Positions 1 through 7,847 of a DNA stretch of 64,000 nucleotides are shown piece after piece; within the stretch, counting starts at the first letter, position 1; every line of letters starts with the position of its first letter. This DNA is from Pseudomonas sp. UBA2684. GTDB taxonomy: Bacteria; Pseudomonadota; Gammaproteobacteria; Pseudomonadales; Pseudomonadaceae. Made by a program: the position numbers and the translations under genes. The stretch lies in contig DELY01000044.1 in assembly GCA_002354655.1 (NCBI GenBank), forward strand, positions 153,041 to 217,040, given 5' to 3'. Under the pieces are notes generated by a model. That model was not told where the DNA came from. It did not search any database and was given only the letters and a program-made list of their open reading frames with translations.

Positions 1-1
1 T

Positions 2-1861
2 AGCGGCGACCTGGCCTCCACCGTGATGGTGCCCAACTCCCTCGGCCCGGCCGAATTGCTGCTGCATTACGGCACCGAGGAGCAACGCCAGCATTACCTG
101 CCGCGCCTGGCACGTGGCGATGACATTCCCTGCTTCGCCCTCACCGGCCCACTGGCCGGCTCCGATGCGGGGGCCATGCCGGACAGCGGAATCATCTGCA
201 AGGGCCAATGGCAAGGCAACGAAGTCATCGGTCTGCGCCTGACCTGGGAAAAGCGCTACATCACCCTGGGGCCAGTCGCCACCCTGCTCGGTCTGGCGTT
301 CAAGGCCTACGACCCGGATCGCCTGTTAGGCGGCGAAGAAGACTTGGGCATCAGCCTGGCATTGGTGCCCACGGAAACGCCTGGGGTGGAAATCGGTCGA
401 CGCCACCTGCCTCTGGGCGCTGCCTTTATGAACGGGCCGAACTCCGGGAAAGATGTATTTATCCCGCTGGATTACCTGATCGGCGGCCAGGAGATGCTCG
501 GCAAAGGCTGGATGATGCTGATGAATTGCCTGTCCGTCGGCCGCTCCATCTCGCTGCCGGCGGTGGGTACCGGCGCAGCCAAGTTCACCAGCCTGGTGAC
601 CGGCCAATACAGCCAGGTGCGCGAGCAATTCAACGTGCCGCTGGCCGCCTTTGAAGGGATTCAGGAAGCCCTGGCACGCATCGGCGGCAATGCCTGGCTG
701 ATGGACAGCGCGCGCATCCTCACGGCCAACGCCGTCGACCTGGGCGAAAAGCCCTCGGTGCTCTCGGCGATTCTCAAATACCACCTCACCGAACGCGGTC
801 GTGAATGCATCAGCCACGCCATGGATGTGCATGGCGGCAAGGGCATCATCATGGGCCCGAGCAACTACCTCGGCCGGTCGTGGCAAGGCGCGCCAATCTT
901 CATCACCGTGGAAGGCGCCAATATCCTCTCGCGCAACTTGATGATCTTTGGCCAGGGGGCAATCCGCTGCCACCCCTACGTGCTCAAGGAAATGGCCCTG
1001 GCCGGGCGCGAAGACCGCGAGCAGGCGCTGCTCGAATTCGACGAACTGCTGCTGCAACACATCGCGTTCGCCGTCAGCAACGCCGCCAGCACCTTGATTC
1101 TCAGCCTGAGTCTCGGCGGTTTCGGTCAAGTGCCGGGCGACAACCTCAGCCAGCCCTACTTCCGCGCACTCAATCGCCTGGCAGCGGCCTTCGCCATGCT
1201 TGCCGATTTCAGCATGATGCTGCTCGGCGGCGAACTGAAGCGCCGCGAGCGCCTGTCCGCACGGCTCGGCGATGTACTCAGCCACCTCTACCTCGCCTCG
1301 GCAGCGCTCAAACGCTACCACGACCTGGATTACCCGGAGCACTCGCGCCCCCTGCTACGCTGGGCCCTGGAAGAAAGCCTGGGGCATGCCGAACAAGCCC
1401 TGGACGAACTGCTCAGCAACTTCCCCAGCCGCGTGCTCGGTTGTGCCTTGCGCGTGCTGGTGTTCCCGTTCGGCCGCCGCCACAAAGGCCCGAGCGACGA
1501 GCTGGATGCCCAGGTCGCCGCGATCATCGGCCGCAACAGCGGCGATCCGGCGCTCGAAGAACTGCTCGCCGGCTGCTACCGCCCGCAAGCAGAGAAAGAC
1601 CCGGTAGGCGCATTGCAACACGCGATGAACCTGCTGGAAAACACGCAGCCACTGCAGCAGAAATTGCACAAAGCCCTCAAGGCCGGTCAGGTGCCGCAAA
1701 CGCCGGGGCAAAACCTGCTCGACGCCGCGGTCAGCGCCGGCGCCTTGAGCGCCGAAGAAGCACAGCGTCTGCGCCAGGCAGAAGCGGCGCGGCGCGTGGT
1801 GATCGACGTCGATGACTTCGCCAAGGAGGAGTTGAAGCTGAGCCGTGGCAAGGTGCGTTAG
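2..1861 (+). CDS. fadE: Acyl-CoA dehydrogenase FadE, 5'-truncated by window edge
   Basis: C-terminal part (about 620 residues) of a FadE-type acyl-CoA dehydrogenase, which oxidises acyl-CoA to enoyl-CoA in the first step of beta-oxidation. The frame is open from base 2, so the true start lies upstream; family members are about 815 residues long. Visible are the flavin-domain stretch FALTGPLAGSDAG, the helical domain with MDVHGGKGIIMGPSNYLGR, and the long C-terminal extension (DUF1974-like) typical of the gammaproteobacterial FadE rather than the short mammalian-type enzyme. It is chromosomal flank, not part of the mobile element: in P. aeruginosa a fadE gene sits just before the tRNA-Gly cluster used by PAGI-2-type islands. 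Confidence 0.93.
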   Translation, partial: SGDLASTVMVPNSLGPAELLLHYGTEEQRQHYLPRLARGDDIPCFALTGPLAGSDAGAMPDSGIICKGQWQGNEVIGLRLTWEKRYITLGPVATLLGLAFKAYDPDRLLGGEEDLGISLALVPTETPGVEIGRRHLPLGAAFMNGPNSGKDVFIPLDYLIGGQEMLGKGWMMLMNCLSVGRSISLPAVGTGAAKFTSLVTGQYSQVREQFNVPLAAFEGIQEALARIGGNAWLMDSARILTANAVDLGEKPSVLSAILKYHLTERGRECISHAMDVHGGKGIIMGPSNYLGRSWQGAPIFITVEGANILSRNLMIFGQGAIRCHPYVLKEMALAGREDREQALLEFDELLLQHIAFAVSNAASTLILSLSLGGFGQVPGDNLSQPYFRALNRLAAAFAMLADFSMMLLGGELKRRERLSARLGDVLSHLYLASAALKRYHDLDYPEHSRPLLRWALEESLGHAEQALDELLSNFPSRVLGCALRVLVFPFGRRHKGPSDELDAQVAAIIGRNSGDPALEELLAGCYRPQAEKDPVGALQHAMNLLENTQPLQQKLHKALKAGQVPQTPGQNLLDAAVSAGALSAEEAQRLRQAEAARRVVIDVDDFAKEELKLSRGKVR

Positions 1862-1877
1862 CCTCCACGCGGGACAG

Positions 1878-1913
1878 CGGGCGCCGGCCGCTCTATAATC
1901 CGGCGCCCGTTTT
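1878..1913 (+). terminator. Terminator after fadE, with a -10 box in its loop
   Basis: A perfect 10-bp stem CGGGCGCCGG / CCGGCGCCCG (1878-1887 and 1900-1909) is followed by TTTT. Its 12-base loop contains TATAAT (1894-1899), a consensus -10 hexamer placed correctly for the next gene. The hairpin may end the fadE transcript on the same DNA that starts the next one. Confidence 0.7.
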
Positions 1914-1931
1914 ACTCTCAGGATGTTCCTC

Positions 1932-2342
1932 ATGGCCAGCTCCCACATCGACCACCACCTCGCCCTGCTCGCCCACTTGCGCACCATTTTGGTCGCCCTG
2001 GGCGAAGCCGAGCAGATTCTCGATGACAGCCATGCCATGTACCTGGAGCGCTACGACGAACTGGTCGCGGAGCTACCAACCGACCCGGAAGCCAGCCTCT
2101 ACCTGGGCCAGGATCTGATCAGCCAGATTTTCCAGCGTTACCCGCAAATCGCTCACCTGGTACCGCGCGATCTACTGTGGTTCTTCGGCGGTGACTGCCT
2201 GCACTTCATGCCAGACGAAGAAATCGAGATGTACCAAACCCTCGAAGAACGCCGCTTCGAAGCCCTGGAGAATGATCAAGCGTTCGACTGGAATCAGGAA
2301 AAACAGCTACTGGCCCTGCCCGCACAAAGCAGCAAGCACTAA
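1932..2342 (+). CDS. PA2817-like conserved hypothetical protein
   Basis: Acidic soluble protein of 136 residues with no signal peptide or membrane segment. It resembles the PA2817 family found next to fadE in Pseudomonas; its function is unknown. The ATG at 1932 is chosen over the one at 1923 because AGGA (1920-1923) then lies 8 bases upstream; the upstream ATG overlaps that Shine-Dalgarno sequence. A strong terminator follows at 2363. It is the last chromosomal gene before attL and so helps locate the insertion site. Confidence 0.8.
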   Translation: MASSHIDHHLALLAHLRTILVALGEAEQILDDSHAMYLERYDELVAELPTDPEASLYLGQDLISQIFQRYPQIAHLVPRDLLWFFGGDCLHFMPDEEIEMYQTLEERRFEALENDQAFDWNQEKQLLALPAQSSKH

Positions 2343-2362
2343 ACGCTGACACCCGGCGCCAA

Positions 2363-2396
2363 AAAAAGCCCGCACGGCATTACCGGCGGGCTTTTT
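2363..2396 (+). terminator. Rho-independent terminator of the PA2817-like gene
   Basis: Stem AAAAAGCCCGC / GCGGGCTTTTT (2363-2373 and 2386-2396) ends in a T run. It can act in both directions. Confidence 0.85.
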
Positions 2397-2423
2397 CTTG
2401 TTCGGGCACAACGCTGCAGAAAC

Positions 2424-2452
2424 AAAAACGCCGCTCAGTGAGCGGCGTTTTT
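2424..2452. terminator. Bidirectional terminator beside the tRNA-Gly site
   Basis: Thirteen-base arms AAAAACGCCGCTC and GAGCGGCGTTTTT enclose AGT. The hairpin lies 8 bases from the tRNA 3'-end copy at attL. Before integration it would have terminated the tRNA transcript running on the minus strand; it is now separated from the intact tRNA by the element. Confidence 0.85.
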
Positions 2453-2459
2453 ATGTATT

Positions 2460-2478
2460 TGGAGCGGGAAACGAGACT
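2460..2478 (-). other. attL: 19-base copy of the tRNA-Gly 3' end
   Basis: The + strand reads TGGAGCGGGAAACGAGACT, the reverse complement of the last bases of a proteobacterial tRNA-Gly including the CCA end. Homology to the tRNA stops after 19 bases (next AGAACC instead of CGAACT), so this is the recombined att copy and not a complete tRNA. ICEclc and PAGI-2 are known to use an 18-bp site at this tRNA end. The orientation predicts the intact tRNA and a leftward-transcribed integrase at the far right end, outside the window. Confidence 0.85.
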
Positions 2479-2910
2479 AGAACCGAGCCTCCAACCTTTT
2501 GATTTAAAAGGCTTTTCCGCAATCACTGCCTTGGCAGCGGACGCAATTATGGACTTGTTTGATGAACCAGGCAACCCCTGCCTGCAATTTTTCTTTTGAG
2601 CCGGCTGGAGGCCGGTGACTCGCCTTGCTGCGTACCCTTCCCCGGCTCGGTGGGGGCTGGGAACATATTCTTTCATTGGTGGTGCATCCCATTATCAAGT
2701 GGGGGTATTGTGCCATCAACCGCCCAACCTCTCGCGGCGGTAGAGCGTCCCGGTCGTCTGGCAGCACAAGCGATCCGGGATCACCAGGCGGGACTTAAAG
2801 CCCACCAAGGAGCTTCAAAGAGGACTCTTCAAAGACGGAATCGCATGCACCCCACGTGAGGGATGCCCGCGGCCCATCCAAGAGGAGCCCAGCAAGCACG
2901 GAGGCTATTT
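2479..2910. other. Non-coding left end of the ICE
   Basis: About 430 bases between attL and the LysR gene. No reading frame here has a convincing start or recognisable product; open frames on both strands look like GC-rich chance frames. The segment probably holds integrase/excisionase arm sites and the lysR promoter, but I see no clear repeats. Confidence 0.5.
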
Positions 2911-3810
2911 ATGCGGATACGTCACCTGCGCTATTTTCTGGTCGTCGCCGAAGAACTGAGCTTCTCGCGGGCTGCAGCCCGAGTTCATATTGAGCCCTCC
3001 CCCCTGTCGCGGGCCATCAAAGAGTTGGAGTCGGGGTTGGGGGTCAGCTTATTCCAACGCACGAAGGCAGGTATGCACCTGACCTGGGCCGGTGAAGTCT
3101 TCCGGGATGAAGCACGACGCATACTCCGCCTGGTAGAAGACGCGCAGAGCCGTGTCCGCGCGGCGGAGAAAGGCTACCGCGGCCGGCTGCGCATCGGCCT
3201 GACAGACAGTCTTGCTCAGCCTTACCTGACCAAACTGTTGGCGCGCTGCCGAGAGGAAGAGCCCCTCACCGAGGTGAAAATCGTTGAAATGACTGTCAGT
3301 GAGATGGTCAAGGCGTTGGTGCATGACCAGATCGATGCGGGCTTCACTGTCCATACCGAGCTCAGCGCAGGGCTCGTCAAGGAAGTCGTCTGGACAGATC
3401 GCCCCATCATTGCCATCCCGCGAAACCACCCTCTTCTCTCCTTGGAGAAAATTCCTCTCCAGGAGGTGGCTCGGCACACGCTGATTCTGTGCCATCCGGA
3501 GCTGTGTTCAGGGGGATACGACGTGATTCACCGCTGGTTCTACGAAGCGACCTTGCCGTTTCCCACGAATGCCGAATATGTTTCCGGGCACGAACCCATG
3601 GTGATGTTGGTCGCTGCCGGCTACGGCATCGGCATTGGGCTGGCCTCACAAATCACGCTATACAATCACCCAGACGTGATCGTCCGCCCTGTCACGGACG
3701 ATGTACCAAGCACAGCGACGTTTATCACGCTACTCGATCAGCCACGTCCCGAGGCTCTCAGCAGATTCATCGACCGCGCCCGGCAAATTGGTGAGGTGGC
3801 CATCGGCTGA
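2911..3810 (+). CDS. LysR-family transcriptional regulator (TciR position)
   Basis: A 299-residue LysR-type regulator. The N-terminal winged helix-turn-helix is clear (MRIRHLRYFLVVAEELSFSR, then AAARVHIEPSPLSRAIKELE), followed by a two-lobed effector domain. The start at 2911 gives the canonical LysR N-terminus and has GGAGG six bases upstream; the in-frame ATG at 2863 adds sixteen unrelated residues. It is the first ICE gene after attL. In ICEclc a LysR protein, TciR, occupies this end and starts the cascade to transfer competence, so the same role is plausible here but unproven. It could also control cargo. Confidence 0.85.
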   Translation: MRIRHLRYFLVVAEELSFSRAAARVHIEPSPLSRAIKELESGLGVSLFQRTKAGMHLTWAGEVFRDEARRILRLVEDAQSRVRAAEKGYRGRLRIGLTDSLAQPYLTKLLARCREEEPLTEVKIVEMTVSEMVKALVHDQIDAGFTVHTELSAGLVKEVVWTDRPIIAIPRNHPLLSLEKIPLQEVARHTLILCHPELCSGGYDVIHRWFYEATLPFPTNAEYVSGHEPMVMLVAAGYGIGIGLASQITLYNHPDVIVRPVTDDVPSTATFITLLDQPRPEALSRFIDRARQIGEVAIG

Positions 3811-4289
3811 TGTGGGTGTCTCAAAGACTCTGATCTGGCCCAGAGCTTGTGCGTCAAGATCTTTTTTCCGGCGCTGGTCGGACCTTTAAGGTCGCCCCAT
3901 CACGGAGCCTATGCCATCTCCCGCGGTGCAGCGCACCGGATGTCCGCCGAATCAGCCCCCAGAAACAGATGGAAGTCACTAGCATCGTCCACCAACTTTT
4001 TTGGTCACCTCTGTGACCTAGAAGTGCGGACTCACCACCTCATCCTTTCCACAGTAGAACGTTGCGTCTTTTCGATCTTGATAACCCTCGACGCCCTATC
4101 AATATTGCCCGGCTTGCGGGTCGGCTGGACGGCGTATGCCAAACAGCAGTGCGAAATTTGAACGGCCAAGGGCCGTTCCTGTAAATCAGGTGGTCAGCAC
4201 GATCCGATTGTTTGATGCGCCAATGGAGTGACGCCTTTCTACTGCCTGTCACCCCTACGAGTGCTGCCAAGCATAAAGGAGTGACGACG
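3811..4289. other. Intergenic region upstream of alpA
   Basis: About 480 bases with no supportable gene. It contains the inverted repeat at 4161-4177 and should hold the promoter of the alpA-parA-parB operon. In ICEclc this promoter is activated by BisR and then by BisDC; no bisR-like gene is present in this gap. Confidence 0.5.
4161..4177. promoter_or_regulatory. Inverted repeat upstream of alpA
   Basis: AACGGCC-AAG-GGCCGTT, a perfect 7-bp inverted repeat 112 bases before the alpA start. No T run follows, so an operator is more likely than a terminator. Confidence 0.4.
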
Positions 4290-4499
4290 ATGTCCACTGA
4301 GCAAACCGCGATTGCCGAGCATCGCATCCTGCGCCGCGCCGAAGTGGAAGCCAAAACCGGCTTCAAGCGCGCCCACATCTACAACCTGATGAAGGAAGGC
4401 AAGTTCCCCAGGGCCTTGCGCCTGGGGATTCGTGCCGTCGGCTGGGACTCTGCCGAAATCGACGACTGGATCACCGAACGCCTCAAAGATCGCGTTTGA
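4290..4499 (+). CDS. alpA: AlpA-family excisionase / regulator
   Basis: A 69-residue MerR-like winged-helix protein with the AlpA signature: RILRRAEVEAKTGFKRAHIY, then NLMKEGKFPRALRLG and VGWDSAEIDDWI. AlpA proteins are small DNA binders that serve as excisionases or regulators in prophages and ICEs. AAGGAG lies 8 bases before the chosen ATG. It is the first gene of the + strand control operon, as in ICEclc, where the alpA promoter drives the bistability genes. Confidence 0.88.
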   Translation: MSTEQTAIAEHRILRRAEVEAKTGFKRAHIYNLMKEGKFPRALRLGIRAVGWDSAEIDDWITERLKDRV

Positions 4500-4529
4500 C
4501 GCGGCTCCACTACAGACAGGGAGTGAGCC

Positions 4530-5393
4530 ATGCACGTGATCGCCATCATTTCGACCAAAGGTGGGGTCGGTAAGACGACCGTTGCCGCCAACCTGGGCGG
4601 CTTTGTCGCCGACGCCGGTCGGCGGGTCCTGCTGATCGACCTCGACGTCCAGCCGACGCTGTCGTCCTACTACGCACTCACCCGGAGCTCCGCCGGCGGC
4701 ATCTACGAACTACTGGCATTCAATGAGCAGTCGCTGCCGCAGTTGGTCTCACAGACCTCCGTGAATAACCTGGACGTAGTGCTGTCCAATGACGAGCATC
4801 AGCAGTTGGGAACCCTGTTGCTGCATGCGGCAGATGGACGCTTGCGGCTGCGCAACCTGCTGTCGCTGTTCCGGCCGCATTACGACCTGGTGCTGATCGA
4901 CACACAGGGTGCCCGCAGCGTCATGCTGGAGATGGCCATGCTCGCCGCAGACATGGCCATCTCCCCGATCACCCCGGAAATTCTGGCGGCGCGGGAACTA
5001 CAGCGGGGAACGTTACAGCTCATCGATGCAATCTCTCCATACCGCTATCTGGGAATCCAACCTCCGCCCCTGCATTTGCTGCTCAATCGCGTGCCAGCCA
5101 TCTCGTCGAACGCCAAGTTGGTTCAGCAGACACTACGGCTGATCTTTCGTGAGCACAGTGAGGTTCGGATACTGGGCACCGAACTTCCCGCGATCGAAGC
5201 CTTCCCGCGTGCGGCAACCGCGAGCCAACCCGTGCACAGGACCGAATACCGACGCCCGAGCGGGCGGCAGGCACCGGCGGCGCTGGAGACCATGCGCGCC
5301 CTGGCAAGTGAGCTTCTTCCCCAATGGCAAGAGCAGTTTGCCAGCGTGACCGGTCGCGTCGGCAGGAGGCCGTCACATGTCGAGCACCTCTGA
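4530..5393 (+). CDS. parA: ParA/Soj-family ATPase
   Basis: A 287-residue ParA-type ATPase with the deviant Walker A KGGVGKTT at residues 10-17, the LLIDLDVQPTLS stretch, and the Walker B-like DLVLIDTQGAR. ParA proteins position DNA with a ParB partner; in ICEs they are thought to stabilise the excised form. GGGAG lies upstream of the ATG. It sits between alpA and parB in the order known for ICEclc-family elements. Confidence 0.93.
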   Translation: MHVIAIISTKGGVGKTTVAANLGGFVADAGRRVLLIDLDVQPTLSSYYALTRSSAGGIYELLAFNEQSLPQLVSQTSVNNLDVVLSNDEHQQLGTLLLHAADGRLRLRNLLSLFRPHYDLVLIDTQGARSVMLEMAMLAADMAISPITPEILAARELQRGTLQLIDAISPYRYLGIQPPPLHLLLNRVPAISSNAKLVQQTLRLIFREHSEVRILGTELPAIEAFPRAATASQPVHRTEYRRPSGRQAPAALETMRALASELLPQWQEQFASVTGRVGRRPSHVEHL

Positions 5394-5583
5394 ACGTTGC
5401 CGCGGGCACCAGCGGCTCCGGGTTCTGATTGAGTTCGCCTTGCGTGAAGGCTGGGTCGTCCGTCGTATGCCTACAGGGCAGCTAAAGCTCGTGAAGCCAG
5501 GTCTGCCGCCGATCTTCACCCGCTCAACAACGAGCGACTACAGAGCAAGCCAAAAGCGGCATCAGGCCGAACGGCGCCAGTAG
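5377..5583 (+). CDS. Small Shi-position protein (HicA-like fold?)
   Basis: A 68-residue basic protein that starts inside the last codons of parA (17-base overlap), indicating translational coupling. The stretch LREGWVVRRMPTGQLKLVKP followed by RSTTSDYRA resembles the beta-hairpin of HicA/YcfA-type double-stranded RNA-binding domains (a G-x-H/Q-x-K-x-x-xP pattern, then SSTPSD). The usual catalytic histidine position is Q here, so ribonuclease activity is doubtful. Its place matches shi of ICEclc, named for a growth effect on transfer-competent cells; homology is not established. Confidence 0.6.
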   Translation: MSSTSERCRGHQRLRVLIEFALREGWVVRRMPTGQLKLVKPGLPPIFTRSTTSDYRASQKRHQAERRQ

Positions 5584-5593
5584 GGAGGCCGTA

Positions 5594-7264
5594 ATGGCTA
5601 ACGTCACGCCTCAAGAAATGGCCGGCAAATTGATGGCCGAGGGGTTTTCCCGCTCCGGCCCTACCATACAGGTGCTGAGCGACCCCGTGACCGACACGCC
5701 GATGGTGGTCACGCTCGATGACCTGCGCCCCTATGAGCTTGATCCACGCCTGACGCGCAACCCGCTCTACGAAGAACTAAAAGCATCCATCCGTGAGCGG
5801 GGCCTGGATGCCCCGCCACCGATCACGCGACGCCCCGGTGCCGACCACTTCATCATTCGTAACGGAGGCAACACCCGCCTGGCGATCCTGCGCGAACTGT
5901 GGTCGGAGACCAAGGACGAACGCTTCTTCCGCATTCCCTGCCTGTTTCGGCCATGGCCGGAGCGCGGCGAGATCGTCGCCCTGACCGGGCACTTGGCGGA
6001 GAACGAATTGCACGGCAGCCTGACGTTCATCGAACGGGCGCTCGGCGTTGAAAAAGCCCGCGAGCTCTACGAGCAGGAAAGCGGCAAGCCGCTGTCGCAG
6101 TCGGAACTTGCCCGCCGCCTCAGCACGGACGGTTATCCCATCCAGCAATCGCACATCAGTCGCATGCAAGACACTGTGCGCTACCTGCTGCCCACCATTC
6201 CCAACGTCTTGTACAACGGCTTGGGCCGGCATCAAGTCGAACGCCTGGCAGTGTTGCGCAAAGCCTGCGAGCTCACCTGGGAAAAATATGCGTGCGGCAA
6301 AGCGTTGTCCGTCGATTTCGAGACGCTGTTCCACGACGTCCTCGCCCCCTTCGATGTTCAGCCCGACAGCTTTGCCGTTGGCCGCGTCCAAGACGAACTG
6401 ATCGGCCAGATGTCAGAGCTGCTCGATATCGACTACAACGTGCTGGAGCTGGATGTCGACAGCACCGAGCATCGTCAACGTGCGGTAATCAGTCCTCCCC
6501 AGCTGCCGGTTGAAACCGCAACCGTCGTTCACCCTGGACGTGCAACCACTCCATCGCCGGATGTATCTCAGAGCAGGGATGCTGCCGCAGGTATTTCTGG
6601 AGCTGCACCGAACAAAAACACCGATTCACCAACACCGTCAGTACAGAAACCTTTACCAGGCGCTTCTCCCAGTGACCAAGATCCCGACGCGCGCCTGCAG
6701 GGCCATATTGTCTCCCCCGCCGACAACACCCAGCGTCTGCAAGGCATCCAACACATGCTCGCCGAGCACACCGGTGAGCCGCTGCCGGACTTCGCGGACA
6801 AGGTGCTGCAGGCCATTCCGGTGCAAGCCGGCGGGCTGTTCCCGATCAGCGACGTCTGGTACATCGAGCCGGGACTGGATGCGCCCGATCGCCTGCGCAT
6901 CCACATCGCTCAACTCGCCCAGGAAATCGCCGCGCAAGCTGAGCTGCTCGACTGCATCGAGGCGATCGAGACCGGCATAGGCTTCACCTGCAGTGCATCC
7001 CAGGCGGACATGTTGCCACCGGCCTTCGGTCAGGTCGTGTTGGCGTTGTTACGCACCTTGAGTCAGCCCCACACCATGGCCCCCGATCAGGACGATCGGC
7101 ACCTAGAGGGCCACCTGGGGGCACTGTTGTTGGGAGGCGGTGGCAGCGACGCAGTCGCCCTTCCCCGTCTCAGCGATAACGGCTTGGTCAAGTTGTTCCG
7201 TCTGGTCCGGCTGGCACGCCGGCTATTGGATCTGGAGGCCAATCCAGATGAGGCCACCCACTGA
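5594..7264 (+). CDS. parB: ParB-domain protein, BisD-like
   Basis: A 556-residue protein with an N-terminal ParB/sulfiredoxin-like nuclease fold (LRPYELDPRLTRNPLYEELK, IIRNGGNTRLAILREL), a KorB-like helix-turn-helix region (LSQSELARRLSTDGYPIQQS, then HISRMQDTVRYLL), a Pro/Ser/Thr-rich linker at about residues 300-375, and a unique C-terminal domain. Classical ParB proteins are about 300 residues. In ICEclc the gene in this position was renamed bisD; with bisC it forms the BisDC activator of late ICE genes. GGGAGG lies before the ATG. The product therefore may be a transcription factor more than a partition protein. Confidence 0.88.
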   Translation: MANVTPQEMAGKLMAEGFSRSGPTIQVLSDPVTDTPMVVTLDDLRPYELDPRLTRNPLYEELKASIRERGLDAPPPITRRPGADHFIIRNGGNTRLAILRELWSETKDERFFRIPCLFRPWPERGEIVALTGHLAENELHGSLTFIERALGVEKARELYEQESGKPLSQSELARRLSTDGYPIQQSHISRMQDTVRYLLPTIPNVLYNGLGRHQVERLAVLRKACELTWEKYACGKALSVDFETLFHDVLAPFDVQPDSFAVGRVQDELIGQMSELLDIDYNVLELDVDSTEHRQRAVISPPQLPVETATVVHPGRATTPSPDVSQSRDAAAGISGAAPNKNTDSPTPSVQKPLPGASPSDQDPDARLQGHIVSPADNTQRLQGIQHMLAEHTGEPLPDFADKVLQAIPVQAGGLFPISDVWYIEPGLDAPDRLRIHIAQLAQEIAAQAELLDCIEAIETGIGFTCSASQADMLPPAFGQVVLALLRTLSQPHTMAPDQDDRHLEGHLGALLLGGGGSDAVALPRLSDNGLVKLFRLVRLARRLLDLEANPDEATH

Positions 7265-7282
7265 AACAGGCCGGAGGGAACC

Positions 7283-7843
7283 ATGTCGGCACCTCATCCG
7301 CTTAATCAAGCCGTGGTTGCACAGGCGCTGCACGACCTGCGCAATGGCCAACTGCGCCGCTGCCAGTCGATGGGTTTCAGCGAGCGGGAACTGGACGTAC
7401 TCAAGCAACCGGCGCTGGTGAGCCTGCTGGCCAATGCCCAGGTGCCCTGGTGCTCCGTGACGGTCAATACGGCCGTCCTCTGGCGCCTGGTCAGCCAGAT
7501 GCATGACATCGAACAGGAGATCGCCACGATCGATCGCATGCTGCGCCTAGGGGCCAGTACCGAGATGGTCAGCAAGTTCTACGGGCTGACTCATCAGGAA
7601 GTCGCCCTGCGCCGCGACATCATTTGCCTGCCCAAGCGCAGGGGGCGGCATCCGGTGCTGAGTGAAGAACAGGAGATGGCCCTGTGGAAGCAGTGGAAGG
7701 CCGGCATCACCGAGCGCGGCATTGCGCTGGATGACGACAGCACGATGCTGGAACTGACGATGGATCTGGCCGAAGCCCTCGCCTTGCCCATGTCCGTGAT
7801 CTGGGCGGCCATCGCAAGCTGGATCGACCAAGGCCTGGTGTAG
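7283..7843 (+). CDS. DUF2857-family protein, BisC-like
   Basis: A 186-residue protein immediately downstream of parB/bisD, with GGAGG before its ATG. It contains an N-terminal alpha-helical part (QALHDLRNGQLRRCQSMGFS) and a helix-turn-helix-like segment (ASTEMVSKFYGLTHQEVALR). DUF2857 genes at this position in ICEclc-type elements correspond to bisC, partner of BisD in the BisDC activator. Role inferred from position and family; the length suits a regulatory subunit. Confidence 0.75.
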   Translation: MSAPHPLNQAVVAQALHDLRNGQLRRCQSMGFSERELDVLKQPALVSLLANAQVPWCSVTVNTAVLWRLVSQMHDIEQEIATIDRMLRLGASTEMVSKFYGLTHQEVALRRDIICLPKRRGRHPVLSEEQEMALWKQWKAGITERGIALDDDSTMLELTMDLAEALALPMSVIWAAIASWIDQGLV

Positions 7844-7847
7844 GGCC

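Noticed and set aside
326-1342. 338-codon minus-strand frame
   Set aside because: Antisense to fadE, no recognisable protein features; shadow frame.
2460-2535. Complete tRNA-Gly gene at the attachment site
   Set aside because: Only 19 bases match the tRNA 3' end; anticodon arm and 5' half are missing.
2504-2859. Overlapping open frames on both strands next to attL
   Set aside because: No plausible start signals, composition unlike the neighbouring proteins, no recognised family.
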